Shown here in pieces: positions 1 to 6,592 of a stretch of DNA of 8,207 nt. A model generated the notes under the pieces. It was not told where the DNA came from. It saw only the letters and a list, made by a program, of their open reading frames with translations, and searched no databases. Position 1 is the stretch's first letter; every line of letters starts with the position of its first letter. A program made the translations under genes and the position numbers. The DNA is from Thiolapillus brandeum (GTDB lineage Bacteria > Pseudomonadota > Gammaproteobacteria > Chromatiales > Chromatiaceae): positions 1-8,207 of the forward strand of contig DRLF01000231.1 of NCBI GenBank assembly GCA_011051425.1, written 5' to 3'.

Positions 1-39
1 CAACAAAACAGCGGTTTTACCCAAACCCTTGAAAATCAT
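1..39 (-). CDS. 5' end of an unidentified gene translationally coupled to gspD
   Basis: An ATG at 39-37 overlaps the gspD stop as ATGA and opens a frame that stays open to the window edge. Only 13 codons are visible, reading MIFKGLGKTAVLL. A purine-rich GAAGAGGG stretch inside the gspD 3' end lies about 9-10 nt upstream and can serve as ribosome binding site. The start has a basic residue followed by small and hydrophobic residues, which could be the beginning of a signal peptide or membrane anchor, but 13 residues cannot settle this. In the xps-type order gspD is usually the last core gene, so this would be an accessory or unrelated gene cotranscribed with the secretin. I cannot name its function. 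Confidence 0.55.
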   Translation of the reverse strand, partial: MIFKGLGKTAVLL

Positions 40-2348
40 TGTTGATTACCCTCTTCTGCCGGTTCTTCTTTGTATTCGATCGATGTACCGTAAACCCGTT
101 CCCCACCCTTTGCCCGAATCACTCCGGCTTCCTCGAGAAACTCCTGTTTCAGACCTTGCATGCGGGTACGGAAATCCCGCGTGATCTTCAGCGCATCCTC
201 GGCGCTGGTGATTACCCGGGGTGTGAGCACGATAACCAATTCCACCCGCTCGTTGCCGGCTTCGGTCTCGCCGAACAGGGCCCCAAGGACCGGCACCTTG
301 TAAAGAAAGGGTACGCCACCTTCTGCATTGGTGCGTTTGTCCCTGATCAGACCACCCAGAACGACGGTCTGACCACTCTGCACGGCCACGGTACTGTTTA
401 TTTCGCGCGTCTGTATGGTGGGTTGGTTGGTGGATACTTCTGTATCCGCCACCGCACTCACTTCCTGAGTGACTTCCATGGTCACCAGGCCACCCGGATT
501 AACCCTGGGTTTTACGGTAAGGATGATACCTGTTTCCCGATACTGGACTGTCTGAATGATATTGCCGGCATCATTTGTCTGGCTCTGCGTTAGGGTGGGC
601 ACTTCGTCACCAACCCGGATCTTGGCTTCGTGATTGTCCAGCACCATGACCGATGGCGCGGAAAGTACATTTACCAGCGAGTCATTGGCAAAGGCATTGA
701 GAACAGCCTTTACGGCGCCCGTGCTGTCAATGAGTGACCAGTTGAAGCCATTGAGCAACTTGCTGAGCCCCCCCGTCAGGTCTGTGCCGGAAGTAGTGCC
801 ACCGACACCGCCGATACTTTGTTTTCCGCCACCGACACCGCCTTCGAAGAACCAGGAGATACCGTATTTCAGTTTGTCCTTGAGCAGGACTTCCACGATG
901 GTGGCTTCGATATGTACCTGCAGGGGCACGATATCCAGCTGCTCCAGGGTGCTCAGCACCTTCTTGTAGTCCCTGGCCGACGCCAGTATCAGCAGCGTAT
1001 TGTGATCTTCATCGGCCACCACACGAATCTCGCCTTCCAGCGCACTGGTATTGCCACTGCTGGCGCTGGTAGGTTTCCGGGTTGTCGCAACCTTGGGTTT
1101 CCTCGCCTTTTCCGCTGCTGATTTGGAGTTCTTGGGTTTAGATGTCACCGTAGTGCTTTTCAAACCAGGCGCAACAGATCCGGATTTTGTTTTCGGTTTG
1201 GAACTCTTGCCGGTAAACAGTTCATTGAGCAGTCCCGCCAGGTCTTCCGCCTTGCCGTTGCGCACCCGATAGACAAACAGCCGCTGGCTGTCGCCCGACT
1301 GGGTCATGGAATCGAAACGCTTGATCCATTTGCCCACTTCTCGCAGATATTCCTTCTGCGGTGTCACCACCAGGAAACCGTTGGCACTTTCAATGGGGGT
1401 GATGCGCACAAGTCCTCCCAGGGCCTTGCCGGCATCGCCACCGAGGACGGCATCCAGATCCTTCTGCACTTCCTCGACACTGCCATTCTCCAGCGTAAAG
1501 AATCCCACAGACAATCCCTTCATCCAGTTCACGTCGAAGGTATCGATAACGGACAGCATCTGTTCGAGATCACGGGCATTGCCGGACAGGATCAGCAGGT
1601 TGCGCTTGGGGTCTACCCGCACGATGCTGTTGTCCTTTACCAGCGGCTTGAGGATCTCGTTCATTTCCTCTGCGCTGATATTTTTCAGGGGGCGGATCTG
1701 CAGGCTGTGCCCCGAAGGCAGGGGAATCTGGGAATCCGCCAGCTGCGGCGTCAGCAATCCCTTGACCGCCTTGGTGACAGGAACCACATGATAGACACCA
1801 TCCTGTTGTACCAGCGTGGCGTTGTTCATGCGCAGCAGGGTTTCCAGCAGAGGCAGCAGATCCTTGCGGGATACCGGCGCGCCGGTCTGCATGCTGACGC
1901 CGCCACGCACACCCGGATCGACGATATAGCTCAGCTGCAGGGTATCGCCCAGAATAACTTTCACGACTTCGCGAATATCGGTGTTTTCAAAATTCAGGGT
2001 GATATCGCGCTTGTTGCTGAAAACAGGGGGTTTGCCAGTTTTGGCCGGAGCCGGCGGCTTGCCGATCAGTTTGCCGCTACCCGTTACCTGCCAGTCCTGC
2101 AACGGGGGAGGCGGGGTTTCGCCTTCCTGAGGAGAAGCGGCGGCAATGCTTTCCGCAAGTTCGGTTCCCTGCCTGGCTTCCAGCACACCGCTGGCCGTAT
2201 TCATGGGAATGGGCGGACGCGTCAGTTCCCTGTGTTCTTTTGCGAGAGGAAACGACTGGCAGGCGCTGAGCGTGAGCGCAATGGCCGCCAGCGGCAGGCC
2301 ACGGCCGACAAGCAGCCAGAAGTGTTGGAGAGACACGGAGTTATTCAA
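36..2348 (-). CDS. gspD: Type II secretion system secretin GspD (predicted lipoprotein secretin)
   Basis: This is the outer-membrane channel through which folded exoproteins leave the periplasm; it works as a large homo-oligomeric ring. The 770-residue product is of usual to slightly long size. Residues 1-30 form a signal sequence ending in the lipobox LSAC, so Cys30 should be lipidated, as known for XpsD and HxcQ. Periplasmic domains follow: N0 (about 115-190, starting ITLNFENTDIREVV), N1 (about 211-275), N2 (about 280-350) and N3 (about 355-475). N3 is interrupted by a Lys/Ser/Thr-rich insert at about 381-438. The secretin barrel spans about 476-712, with the gate-region motif VPVLGALFG at 685-693 and the terminal strand ELVIVLTPRVI. 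A C-terminal region (715-770) ends in an acidic tail. The start is TTG at 2348, chosen because AGGA lies 8 nt upstream and the frame then begins with the signal peptide. The identity is certain; lipidation is inferred from the motif. Confidence 0.97.
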   Translation of the reverse strand: MNNSVSLQHFWLLVGRGLPLAAIALTLSACQSFPLAKEHRELTRPPIPMNTASGVLEARQGTELAESIAAASPQEGETPPPPLQDWQVTGSGKLIGKPPAPAKTGKPPVFSNKRDITLNFENTDIREVVKVILGDTLQLSYIVDPGVRGGVSMQTGAPVSRKDLLPLLETLLRMNNATLVQQDGVYHVVPVTKAVKGLLTPQLADSQIPLPSGHSLQIRPLKNISAEEMNEILKPLVKDNSIVRVDPKRNLLILSGNARDLEQMLSVIDTFDVNWMKGLSVGFFTLENGSVEEVQKDLDAVLGGDAGKALGGLVRITPIESANGFLVVTPQKEYLREVGKWIKRFDSMTQSGDSQRLFVYRVRNGKAEDLAGLLNELFTGKSSKPKTKSGSVAPGLKSTTVTSKPKNSKSAAEKARKPKVATTRKPTSASSGNTSALEGEIRVVADEDHNTLLILASARDYKKVLSTLEQLDIVPLQVHIEATIVEVLLKDKLKYGISWFFEGGVGGGKQSIGGVGGTTSGTDLTGGLSKLLNGFNWSLIDSTGAVKAVLNAFANDSLVNVLSAPSVMVLDNHEAKIRVGDEVPTLTQSQTNDAGNIIQTVQYRETGIILTVKPRVNPGGLVTMEVTQEVSAVADTEVSTNQPTIQTREINSTVAVQSGQTVVLGGLIRDKRTNAEGGVPFLYKVPVLGALFGETEAGNERVELVIVLTPRVITSAEDALKITRDFRTRMQGLKQEFLEEAGVIRAKGGERVYGTSIEYKEEPAEEGNQQ
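798..842 (-). repeat. 15-bp direct repeat inside gspD coding a Gly-rich loop
   Basis: The 15-base unit GCCACCGACACCGCC (plus strand) occurs exactly at 798-812 and 828-842, 30 bases apart and in frame. Each copy encodes GGVGG, at residues 503-507 and 513-517 of GspD, in a loop at the start of the secretin barrel. The identical codons suggest a recent duplication or slippage event rather than only amino-acid selection. Confidence 0.6.
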
Positions 2349-2356
2349 TGTTCGTT

Positions 2357-2360
2357 TCCT
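2357..2360 (-). promoter_or_regulatory. Shine-Dalgarno site deciding the TTG start of gspD
   Basis: On the minus strand AGGA (2360-2357) is followed by 8 nt and then TTG at 2348. No ATG lies near the beginning of the signal peptide. The next in-frame candidate, GTG at codon 5, would be about 20 nt from this site, which is too far. This supports TTG as the gspD start. Confidence 0.6.
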
Positions 2361-2377
2361 GAATCAATAAGCGCGGA

Positions 2378-2406
2378 ATAGTAGCACAAACCCGCCCTTG
2401 TCTGAA
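2378..2406 (-). promoter_or_regulatory. Candidate sigma-70 promoter for gspD (extended -10)
   Basis: On the minus strand TACTAT (2383-2378) matches the -10 consensus at 4 of 6 positions and is preceded by TGC, giving the extended -10 form TGnTAnnAT. Seventeen nucleotides further upstream, TTCAGA (2406-2401) matches the -35 consensus at 4 of 6. Transcription would begin near 2370, leaving a leader of about 20 nt with the gspD ribosome binding site. It lies in the only sizeable gap within the gspG-to-gspD block (2349-2435), which fits an internal promoter that lets the secretin be made separately. This is motif reading only. Confidence 0.4.
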
Positions 2407-2435
2407 ATGCGGGCCCCTTGGGCAATGGCTGGTAC

Positions 2436-3035
2436 TCAGCGTTTCGGCATTGCCGGCCTGGGCGCCGGTTTTTTTACTGCATTATTGTTTTTTGTATTTT
2501 TCACTGGCCTCTTTGGAGGTGTTTTGACCGGCAACACGGGTTTATAGTTCCTCAGCAACACTTCCTCACTCTCGCTGCCGTTGCTCAGCACCAGCTTGCC
2601 CTGGTCGATACTGGTCACTTTCCAGCCATCCACTTCCTCACCCACGCGTACCCGGCGTGAGTTCCTCTGCCTTCCGCCCTTTATCAGGGCATATTTCTCT
2701 TTACCAATGATAATGACCGCACTCAGCTGTATACGCGGCTTGCCGACTTTACGCGGCGGCCTTACGGGCGGCTTCTTGCCCGGCGGAGCAGGCACATATG
2801 GCGGAGGCGGGCGGCGTTTGCTGAAAAACAGCGGCCGCTCGCCGATGGGTTGATACGCTTCCTGAGCCGGAAAGCCGGCAACCCTGTCCATGCTGTCGAG
2901 CAGCACCTTGATTTCGTCATCCTGCCTGCCCGCGGCGGTACCGGCCGTGATCTGCGGCGCCTGGGGAGGATAGAACCAGCGCCAGCCCAGAAAACCAAGC
3001 AGCAGGATGACGATCAGCAGCCACAGTTTTCTCAC
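2436..3035 (-). CDS. gspN: Small GspC-like bridging protein (GspN/XpsN type, no PDZ domain)
   Basis: The 199-residue product is a bitopic inner-membrane protein predicted to link the GspL-GspM platform to the secretin. A short basic N-terminus and one membrane helix (about 4-20) are followed by a linker with ERPLFFSKRRPPPP (66-79). This resembles the conserved 'RPLF..SRRP' stretch before the homology region of GspC-like proteins. A Pro-rich spacer follows, then a small beta domain (about 101-163, with VRVGEEVDGWKVTSI) of the GspC homology-region type. The C-terminus (164-199) is a Lys/Pro/Asn-rich basic tail. There is no PDZ domain, unlike classical GspC. The position between gspM and gspD matches xpsN. 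The start is GTG at 3035, which overlaps the gspM stop as GTGA and has GGGAGG 6 nt upstream. The family call rests on motif, topology and position; the symbol could equally be given as gspC. Confidence 0.8.
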   Translation of the reverse strand: MRKLWLLIVILLLGFLGWRWFYPPQAPQITAGTAAGRQDDEIKVLLDSMDRVAGFPAQEAYQPIGERPLFFSKRRPPPPYVPAPPGKKPPVRPPRKVGKPRIQLSAVIIIGKEKYALIKGGRQRNSRRVRVGEEVDGWKVTSIDQGKLVLSNGSESEEVLLRNYKPVLPVKTPPKRPVKNTKNNNAVKKPAPRPAMPKR

Positions 3036-3613
3036 TTGCCGCCTCCCGGCAGATAGCCCACCACGCCAAAACTCACATCCAGTTCATAGCCTTCCACGCG
3101 ATTCTGACGCCGCCCCTTGACGGTGCGCCGGCTGCGGATGGAGATATCCTGCACCATCAGAACAGGCAACTGCCCTTCCAGCTCGTGCAACACTTTGGAC
3201 AGGGCCACCACATCCCCCTTCATGCGCACCTTGATTTCGATCTCCCGCTTGTCGCCATCACGGTCGGTATCGATTTTCTGGGTGCTGATCAGCTTGCCCC
3301 CTGCACCGGTCACGATTTTCTTCACGCGATTCTGCAGTTCGGCCGCCGCCAGCTCCTGGTTTTCCGCCGCAATGAAATACTTGCGCTTGCCAAGATCCTG
3401 GCGCAGTGTCTTGAGGCGCTTTCCCAGCTGGGGCCGGCTGTCCAGCAGGCGCTGATAGCGCCCGATACGATCCGCCGACTGTGCTGCTGCCGCATCATAG
3501 AACTGTATCTTGCTCCACCAGGGCCAGATGATCATGGCCAGCAACAGCAGAATGAACAGGGACATCCCACCGAGCAGCAACACACATTTGCTCTTGCCCG
3601 TTCGCAGATTCAT
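3032..3613 (-). CDS. gspM: Type II secretion system inner-membrane protein GspM
   Basis: The 193-residue product has a short basic cytoplasmic N-terminus, one membrane helix (about 11-31, ending IIWPWW) and a periplasmic domain. Residues 36-100 are strongly helical and charged, probably a coiled coil that pairs with GspL. Residues about 103-188 look like an alpha/beta ferredoxin-type domain, with alternating strands around KLISTQKI, REIEIKVRMKG and YELDVSFGVVGYL. GspM partners GspL in the inner-membrane platform of the T2SS. The start ATG at 3613 overlaps the gspL stop as ATGA, and its own stop overlaps the gspN GTG. Sequence conservation in this family is low, so the call leans on size, topology and place in the operon. 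It appears to belong to the shorter PilO-like GspM variant seen in xps-type clusters. Confidence 0.87.
   Translation of the reverse strand: MNLRTGKSKCVLLLGGMSLFILLLLAMIIWPWWSKIQFYDAAAAQSADRIGRYQRLLDSRPQLGKRLKTLRQDLGKRKYFIAAENQELAAAELQNRVKKIVTGAGGKLISTQKIDTDRDGDKREIEIKVRMKGDVVALSKVLHELEGQLPVLMVQDISIRSRRTVKGRRQNRVEGYELDVSFGVVGYLPGGGK
3042..3047 (-). promoter_or_regulatory. Shine-Dalgarno site for the GTG start of gspN
   Basis: GGGAGG on the minus strand (3047-3042), inside the last codons of gspM, sits 6 nt before GTG at 3035. It supports the GTG start and shows that gspN can recruit ribosomes as well as being coupled to gspM by the GTGA overlap. Confidence 0.65.
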
Positions 3614-4950
3614 CGGCCCGCTCCCGAGATGGTGCGCTGAGGCGGTACCGAAGGTGCTGCCGGAAGAGAGCCTGAGCGTCCCGTATCCGTCGAATAGCTG
3701 ACCGGTGGCGGCAAGGGAGCCGGCTCGGCAACAGGCGCCGCTGGCGTTTCAGGTGCCGGCCCGGGTTGAACCGCTGCTCCACCGGCAGAAGGCGCAGAGG
3801 TTGTTTCAACCGGCGCTGCTTCCTTCCCCGGTTCGGCCACGGGAGCGGGGGCAGCACCTTTCGCTGCACGCGTGGTAGTGCTCCCTTCATCAGCAACGGC
3901 AACACTGTCCAGGTCACGGGGAAAAGGCATCTGGATCCTGGCGGCGAGATTGAACACCTCCTTGCCGCGCTGCTGGGTCACCGGAGACAGAAAATGCGGC
4001 GCATCGAAGGCGGGCGAATTCTGCAGCAAGGCGATCAGGGAAGATGCCGAACTGGAGGTGCCATTAATGGTCAGGGTATTGCCCTTGACTTCCATGCGCT
4101 GTAACGAAGTATCGTCGGGCAGCAGATTCGTCAGCACCTGCAGCACATCCAGCACGGGCGGGAAAGCCCGCCACTGGTCACGGATCTTCTCCAGCGATTG
4201 GATCTCCGCATCCACTTTCTCACGCAGCTTTATCACTTCGCCCGCCTTGCCGCGCAGCACAGCTTCCCTGGCCTGCAGAGACATGGCGATATTGCGCTTC
4301 TGCCACAGGGGCAGGGCCATGGCTGCGGCAAGCAGAATGACGACAAGGGCGACGGGCAGCATCTTCTGGGTCAGACGCCTGAGATTGAGCTTCGGACGCA
4401 GCTCCGGAGGCAGCAGGTTGGCCTCGTCCCACAGGCCGGACGCGCTGAGCGTGTCCACCGCGATTCCTGCCGAGCGCAGCGCGTTCAGCCAGTCGTCCAC
4501 ACGCTTGCGCGGCACCAGCGCCACATCGACTGACAGCATTTCCGCGCCACCACCGCGGCTGTTGATGTGATAGTCGAAATAGACCTGGTCCGCAGGGAAA
4601 GGCGTAAAACGGTCCAGCTCGAAGCTGATTACCTGGCGCAGATTTTCCTGGGCTGCGGCAGGCAATGCCACCGTGCGCTTCAGCAGCCAGTTTACAGGCA
4701 CGAAAACGGTTAGCGGATGTTCATGGGGCTTGAGCAGGGACGCGATGGACGGATCGAAAACGCTGCTGCCCAGCTGCATCTCGCCCAGCTGGCGACCGTC
4801 GCGATACAGCTCGGCATGGTCTTCCGAGATTTCGAGAATATAAGGCGTCACGCCGGAAGCCATGCGCTCCGCCATTCCGGCAGGAAGACAGGCAAACAAC
4901 TGCTTGCGGATGGCGCGAAGCTGGGCCAGGCTGGAGGTTCTTTCAGCCAT
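3610..4950 (-). CDS. gspL: Type II secretion system protein GspL (PilM/PilN-like, with Pro/Ala-rich C-terminal tail)
   Basis: The 446-residue product is the inner-membrane scaffold that joins the cytoplasmic ATPase GspE to the pseudopilus base. The cytoplasmic part (about 35-185) has the FELDRFTPFPADQVYFDY stretch (110-127) typical of GspL and actin-like PilM proteins. One membrane helix lies at about 198-215. A coiled coil follows at about 220-258, then a PilN-like ferredoxin-fold domain at about 268-341 (LTNLLPDDTSLQRMEVKGN...). Residues about 357-446 form a low-complexity Pro/Ala/Ser/Thr tail, which most GspL proteins lack. The start ATG at 4950 lies 1 nt after the gspK stop. The frame stays open further upstream, but that part overlaps gspK and reads like antisense or off-frame sequence. 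The cytoplasmic domain therefore looks shortened compared with a full PilM fold. The identity is confident; the function of the tail is unknown. Confidence 0.92.
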   Translation of the reverse strand: MAERTSSLAQLRAIRKQLFACLPAGMAERMASGVTPYILEISEDHAELYRDGRQLGEMQLGSSVFDPSIASLLKPHEHPLTVFVPVNWLLKRTVALPAAAQENLRQVISFELDRFTPFPADQVYFDYHINSRGGGAEMLSVDVALVPRKRVDDWLNALRSAGIAVDTLSASGLWDEANLLPPELRPKLNLRRLTQKMLPVALVVILLAAAMALPLWQKRNIAMSLQAREAVLRGKAGEVIKLREKVDAEIQSLEKIRDQWRAFPPVLDVLQVLTNLLPDDTSLQRMEVKGNTLTINGTSSSASSLIALLQNSPAFDAPHFLSPVTQQRGKEVFNLAARIQMPFPRDLDSVAVADEGSTTTRAAKGAAPAPVAEPGKEAAPVETTSAPSAGGAAVQPGPAPETPAAPVAEPAPLPPPVSYSTDTGRSGSLPAAPSVPPQRTISGAGR

Positions 4951-4951
4951 G

Positions 4952-5884
4952 TCAGCCCTCTTCTTCCGGTAGCGCCACACGCCCCAGGGATGGGAGTTTG
5001 CCGAATTTTTTCTGTAGCAGCATATAACCTTTGCGTGTCTTGGATTCCATACCAACAACCATTTCACCCTGGGACTTTCCTCCCCCCGGGAGATCCACTT
5101 CGGCAAACAGCCGGAAGCGTGTATTTCTGCCTTTCTTGAGAAATGCGCCGCCAAAAGGTGGCTGGGGTACAGGCAGGCCCTGATCCAGCGCCTGCTGCCG
5201 GTCGGCCAGATACTGATCGACTTCCTGCGGCGTCACACCCGGCGTGGCCAGCAGCACTTCTCTCGAAGCAAATGCGGGATTGACTGTACGTTGCCGCGCA
5301 TCCACGGTCAATGCCCCGGCCAGTTTTTTGTACATATCCGCACTGATGCCCAAAACCTGTTGCAGTTCCTCTATGGAAAGGAAATAGGCATCACGGGCAC
5401 CGATGGGCCTGCCTTCAGACCGGTATTCCCGGTCTTCGGCACCCTCTGCGTGAGTGGCATTGTCCGGATCACGCCAGTCCACGATGGCATCGCGTACCGC
5501 CAGCGCCTGCTCTTCTTCCAGCCCCATGGACCTGAGCAGGCTCAGCAGTACCTTGTCATCCACCCGGTTGATATCGATGCGCGCATTTTCGGGCATGGCA
5601 CCGATCCAGATCGTTCGTCCGGCAAAATTCCAGGGGTGCAGACGGCCATCCATGGGCCAGGGGTTGTTTTCGATGGGGCGGGAGCGCCTTTCGAGCATCA
5701 ATGCCATGAAGTTCAGGCCGGCACTGACCAGCGCCCTGCCTTCACGCTCCTGCCGGATGTTGCCGGTCATGGCGACACCGGTACGCTGCACCGTGGCCAT
5801 GGCGCCGGCAATGACGCTGAGCAACACGATCACCCAGAGCACCAGCACCAGCGCGATTCCTTTTTGGCGTCGTGTCTGCATCAT
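4952..5884 (-). CDS. gspK: Minor pseudopilin GspK (pseudopilus tip)
   Basis: GspK caps the pseudopilus together with GspI and GspJ. The 310-residue product has a short basic leader cut after Gly9 (QKG|IALVLVLWVIV). Position +5 is Leu rather than Glu; loss of Glu5 is a hallmark of GspK and suits a subunit with nothing above it. The large periplasmic part has the family motifs: ARIDIN at 101-106, AIVDWRDPDNATHAEGAED at 133-151 (the acidic calcium-site region), the helical SIEELQQVLGI (170-180), and VNPAFASREVLLATPGV (201-217), a helix-hairpin-helix-like segment. The expected length is about 300-330 residues. The ATG at 5884 follows the gspJ stop directly (TGAATG). A second ATG at codon 2 is an equally possible start. 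Confidence 0.96.
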   Translation of the reverse strand: MMQTRRQKGIALVLVLWVIVLLSVIAGAMATVQRTGVAMTGNIRQEREGRALVSAGLNFMALMLERRSRPIENNPWPMDGRLHPWNFAGRTIWIGAMPENARIDINRVDDKVLLSLLRSMGLEEEQALAVRDAIVDWRDPDNATHAEGAEDREYRSEGRPIGARDAYFLSIEELQQVLGISADMYKKLAGALTVDARQRTVNPAFASREVLLATPGVTPQEVDQYLADRQQALDQGLPVPQPPFGGAFLKKGRNTRFRLFAEVDLPGGGKSQGEMVVGMESKTRKGYMLLQKKFGKLPSLGRVALPEEEG

Positions 5885-6592
5885 TCAGTACCCCGGCAGC
5901 TCGAAAGTCATGGGCGGCCACGGGCCTTTCTGGTCTGTGATCTCCATGCGCACCAGCATGGGCAGATAGGGATGATCATCCCAGCCATCCGTCCAGTCGG
6001 CAAAATCATCACCCTTGTTGGCAACACCGTAGTAGGAAAACTTCAGACTCTTGATTTCATCCACGAGCACCGATTCACTGTACCAAGCCCGCAGCTCGGG
6101 CTTCTCCTTTACGCCGAGCAGCACCGAAGGTCCGGACAGGGGATGCCAGCGGGGCAGGCCCGCATCACCGGACAGCACCTCGGGGTGATAAAGCCAGCGG
6201 CGCAGAATCAGCTGCGTCCTGCCACCCTGGCGCGCTTTCTGCAGCCGGATGATATACAGGCCGCCGCTGCCCAGGTGCGCCGGCATGGGGCTGACGAACT
6301 CCACCGCCTGGCTGTTGCCCTTGAAGAAAAACACGTTGCCGCCTTCGGATTTCACCTGGCTGTTCAGCGCCCTGGCCTGTCTGAAGCGGTCCGACAGATA
6401 CTGCCATACCATGCTGATGCTTGTGTCGCGCTCGAGACGCGTCTCGCTGGCATCCCAGGCCTTGCCCGCAAAACGCAGGGCGCCGAACAGCAGCAGCATC
6501 ATGATCCCCATGAGTGCCAGGGAAATGAGCATCTCCAGCAGGGTGAAGCCCCGGCTGCAGCCTTTGCGGGCAGGGAAAGCGGGGGATTCCAC
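5885..6592 (-). CDS. gspJ: Minor pseudopilin GspJ
   Basis: The 235-residue product is a type IV pilin-like prepilin of the GspI-J-K tip complex. The leader of 15 residues ends SRG and is followed by FTLLEMLISLALMGIMMLLL, with Gly15 at -1, Phe16 at +1 and Glu20 at +5, a full prepilin peptidase site. The globular part shows the GspJ pattern: an alpha-helix with WQYLSDRFRQA (63-73), a segment FFFKGNSQAVEFVSP (88-102), and a late LVDEIKSLKFSYYG (176-189) followed by a Trp/Asp-rich loop. The start is GTG at 6592, sharing one base with the gspI TAG stop (TAGTG); there is no ATG in frame before the cleavage site. Translation probably depends on coupling to gspI, since only a weak purine stretch lies upstream. 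Confidence 0.95.
   Translation of the reverse strand: MESPAFPARKGCSRGFTLLEMLISLALMGIMMLLLFGALRFAGKAWDASETRLERDTSISMVWQYLSDRFRQARALNSQVKSEGGNVFFFKGNSQAVEFVSPMPAHLGSGGLYIIRLQKARQGGRTQLILRRWLYHPEVLSGDAGLPRWHPLSGPSVLLGVKEKPELRAWYSESVLVDEIKSLKFSYYGVANKGDDFADWTDGWDDHPYLPMLVRMEITDQKGPWPPMTFELPGY

Noticed and set aside
1707..2381. Plus-strand open frame of 224 codons
   Set aside because: It is antisense to the N-terminal third of gspD, has no recognisable domain and an Arg/Gln-rich composition typical of a shadow frame.
2391..2413. Possible terminator after gspN
   Set aside because: A 5-bp CCCGC/GCGGG stem with a 13-nt loop is followed by only three T residues and overlaps the spacer of the promoter candidate, so it is too weak to call.
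3872..4570. Plus-strand open frame of 232 codons
   Set aside because: It is antisense to gspL, is Ser/Arg-rich and has no motif.
4951..5154. Upstream extension of GspL to an ATG at 5154
   Set aside because: The added 68 residues overlap the gspK 3' end in another frame and do not resemble GspL. ATG at 4950 follows the gspK stop by 1 nt, as expected for this compact operon.
5845..5884. Missing Glu at +5 of GspK as a defect
   Set aside because: Lack of Glu5 is normal for GspK, the tip pseudopilin, so it is not a sign of a broken gene.
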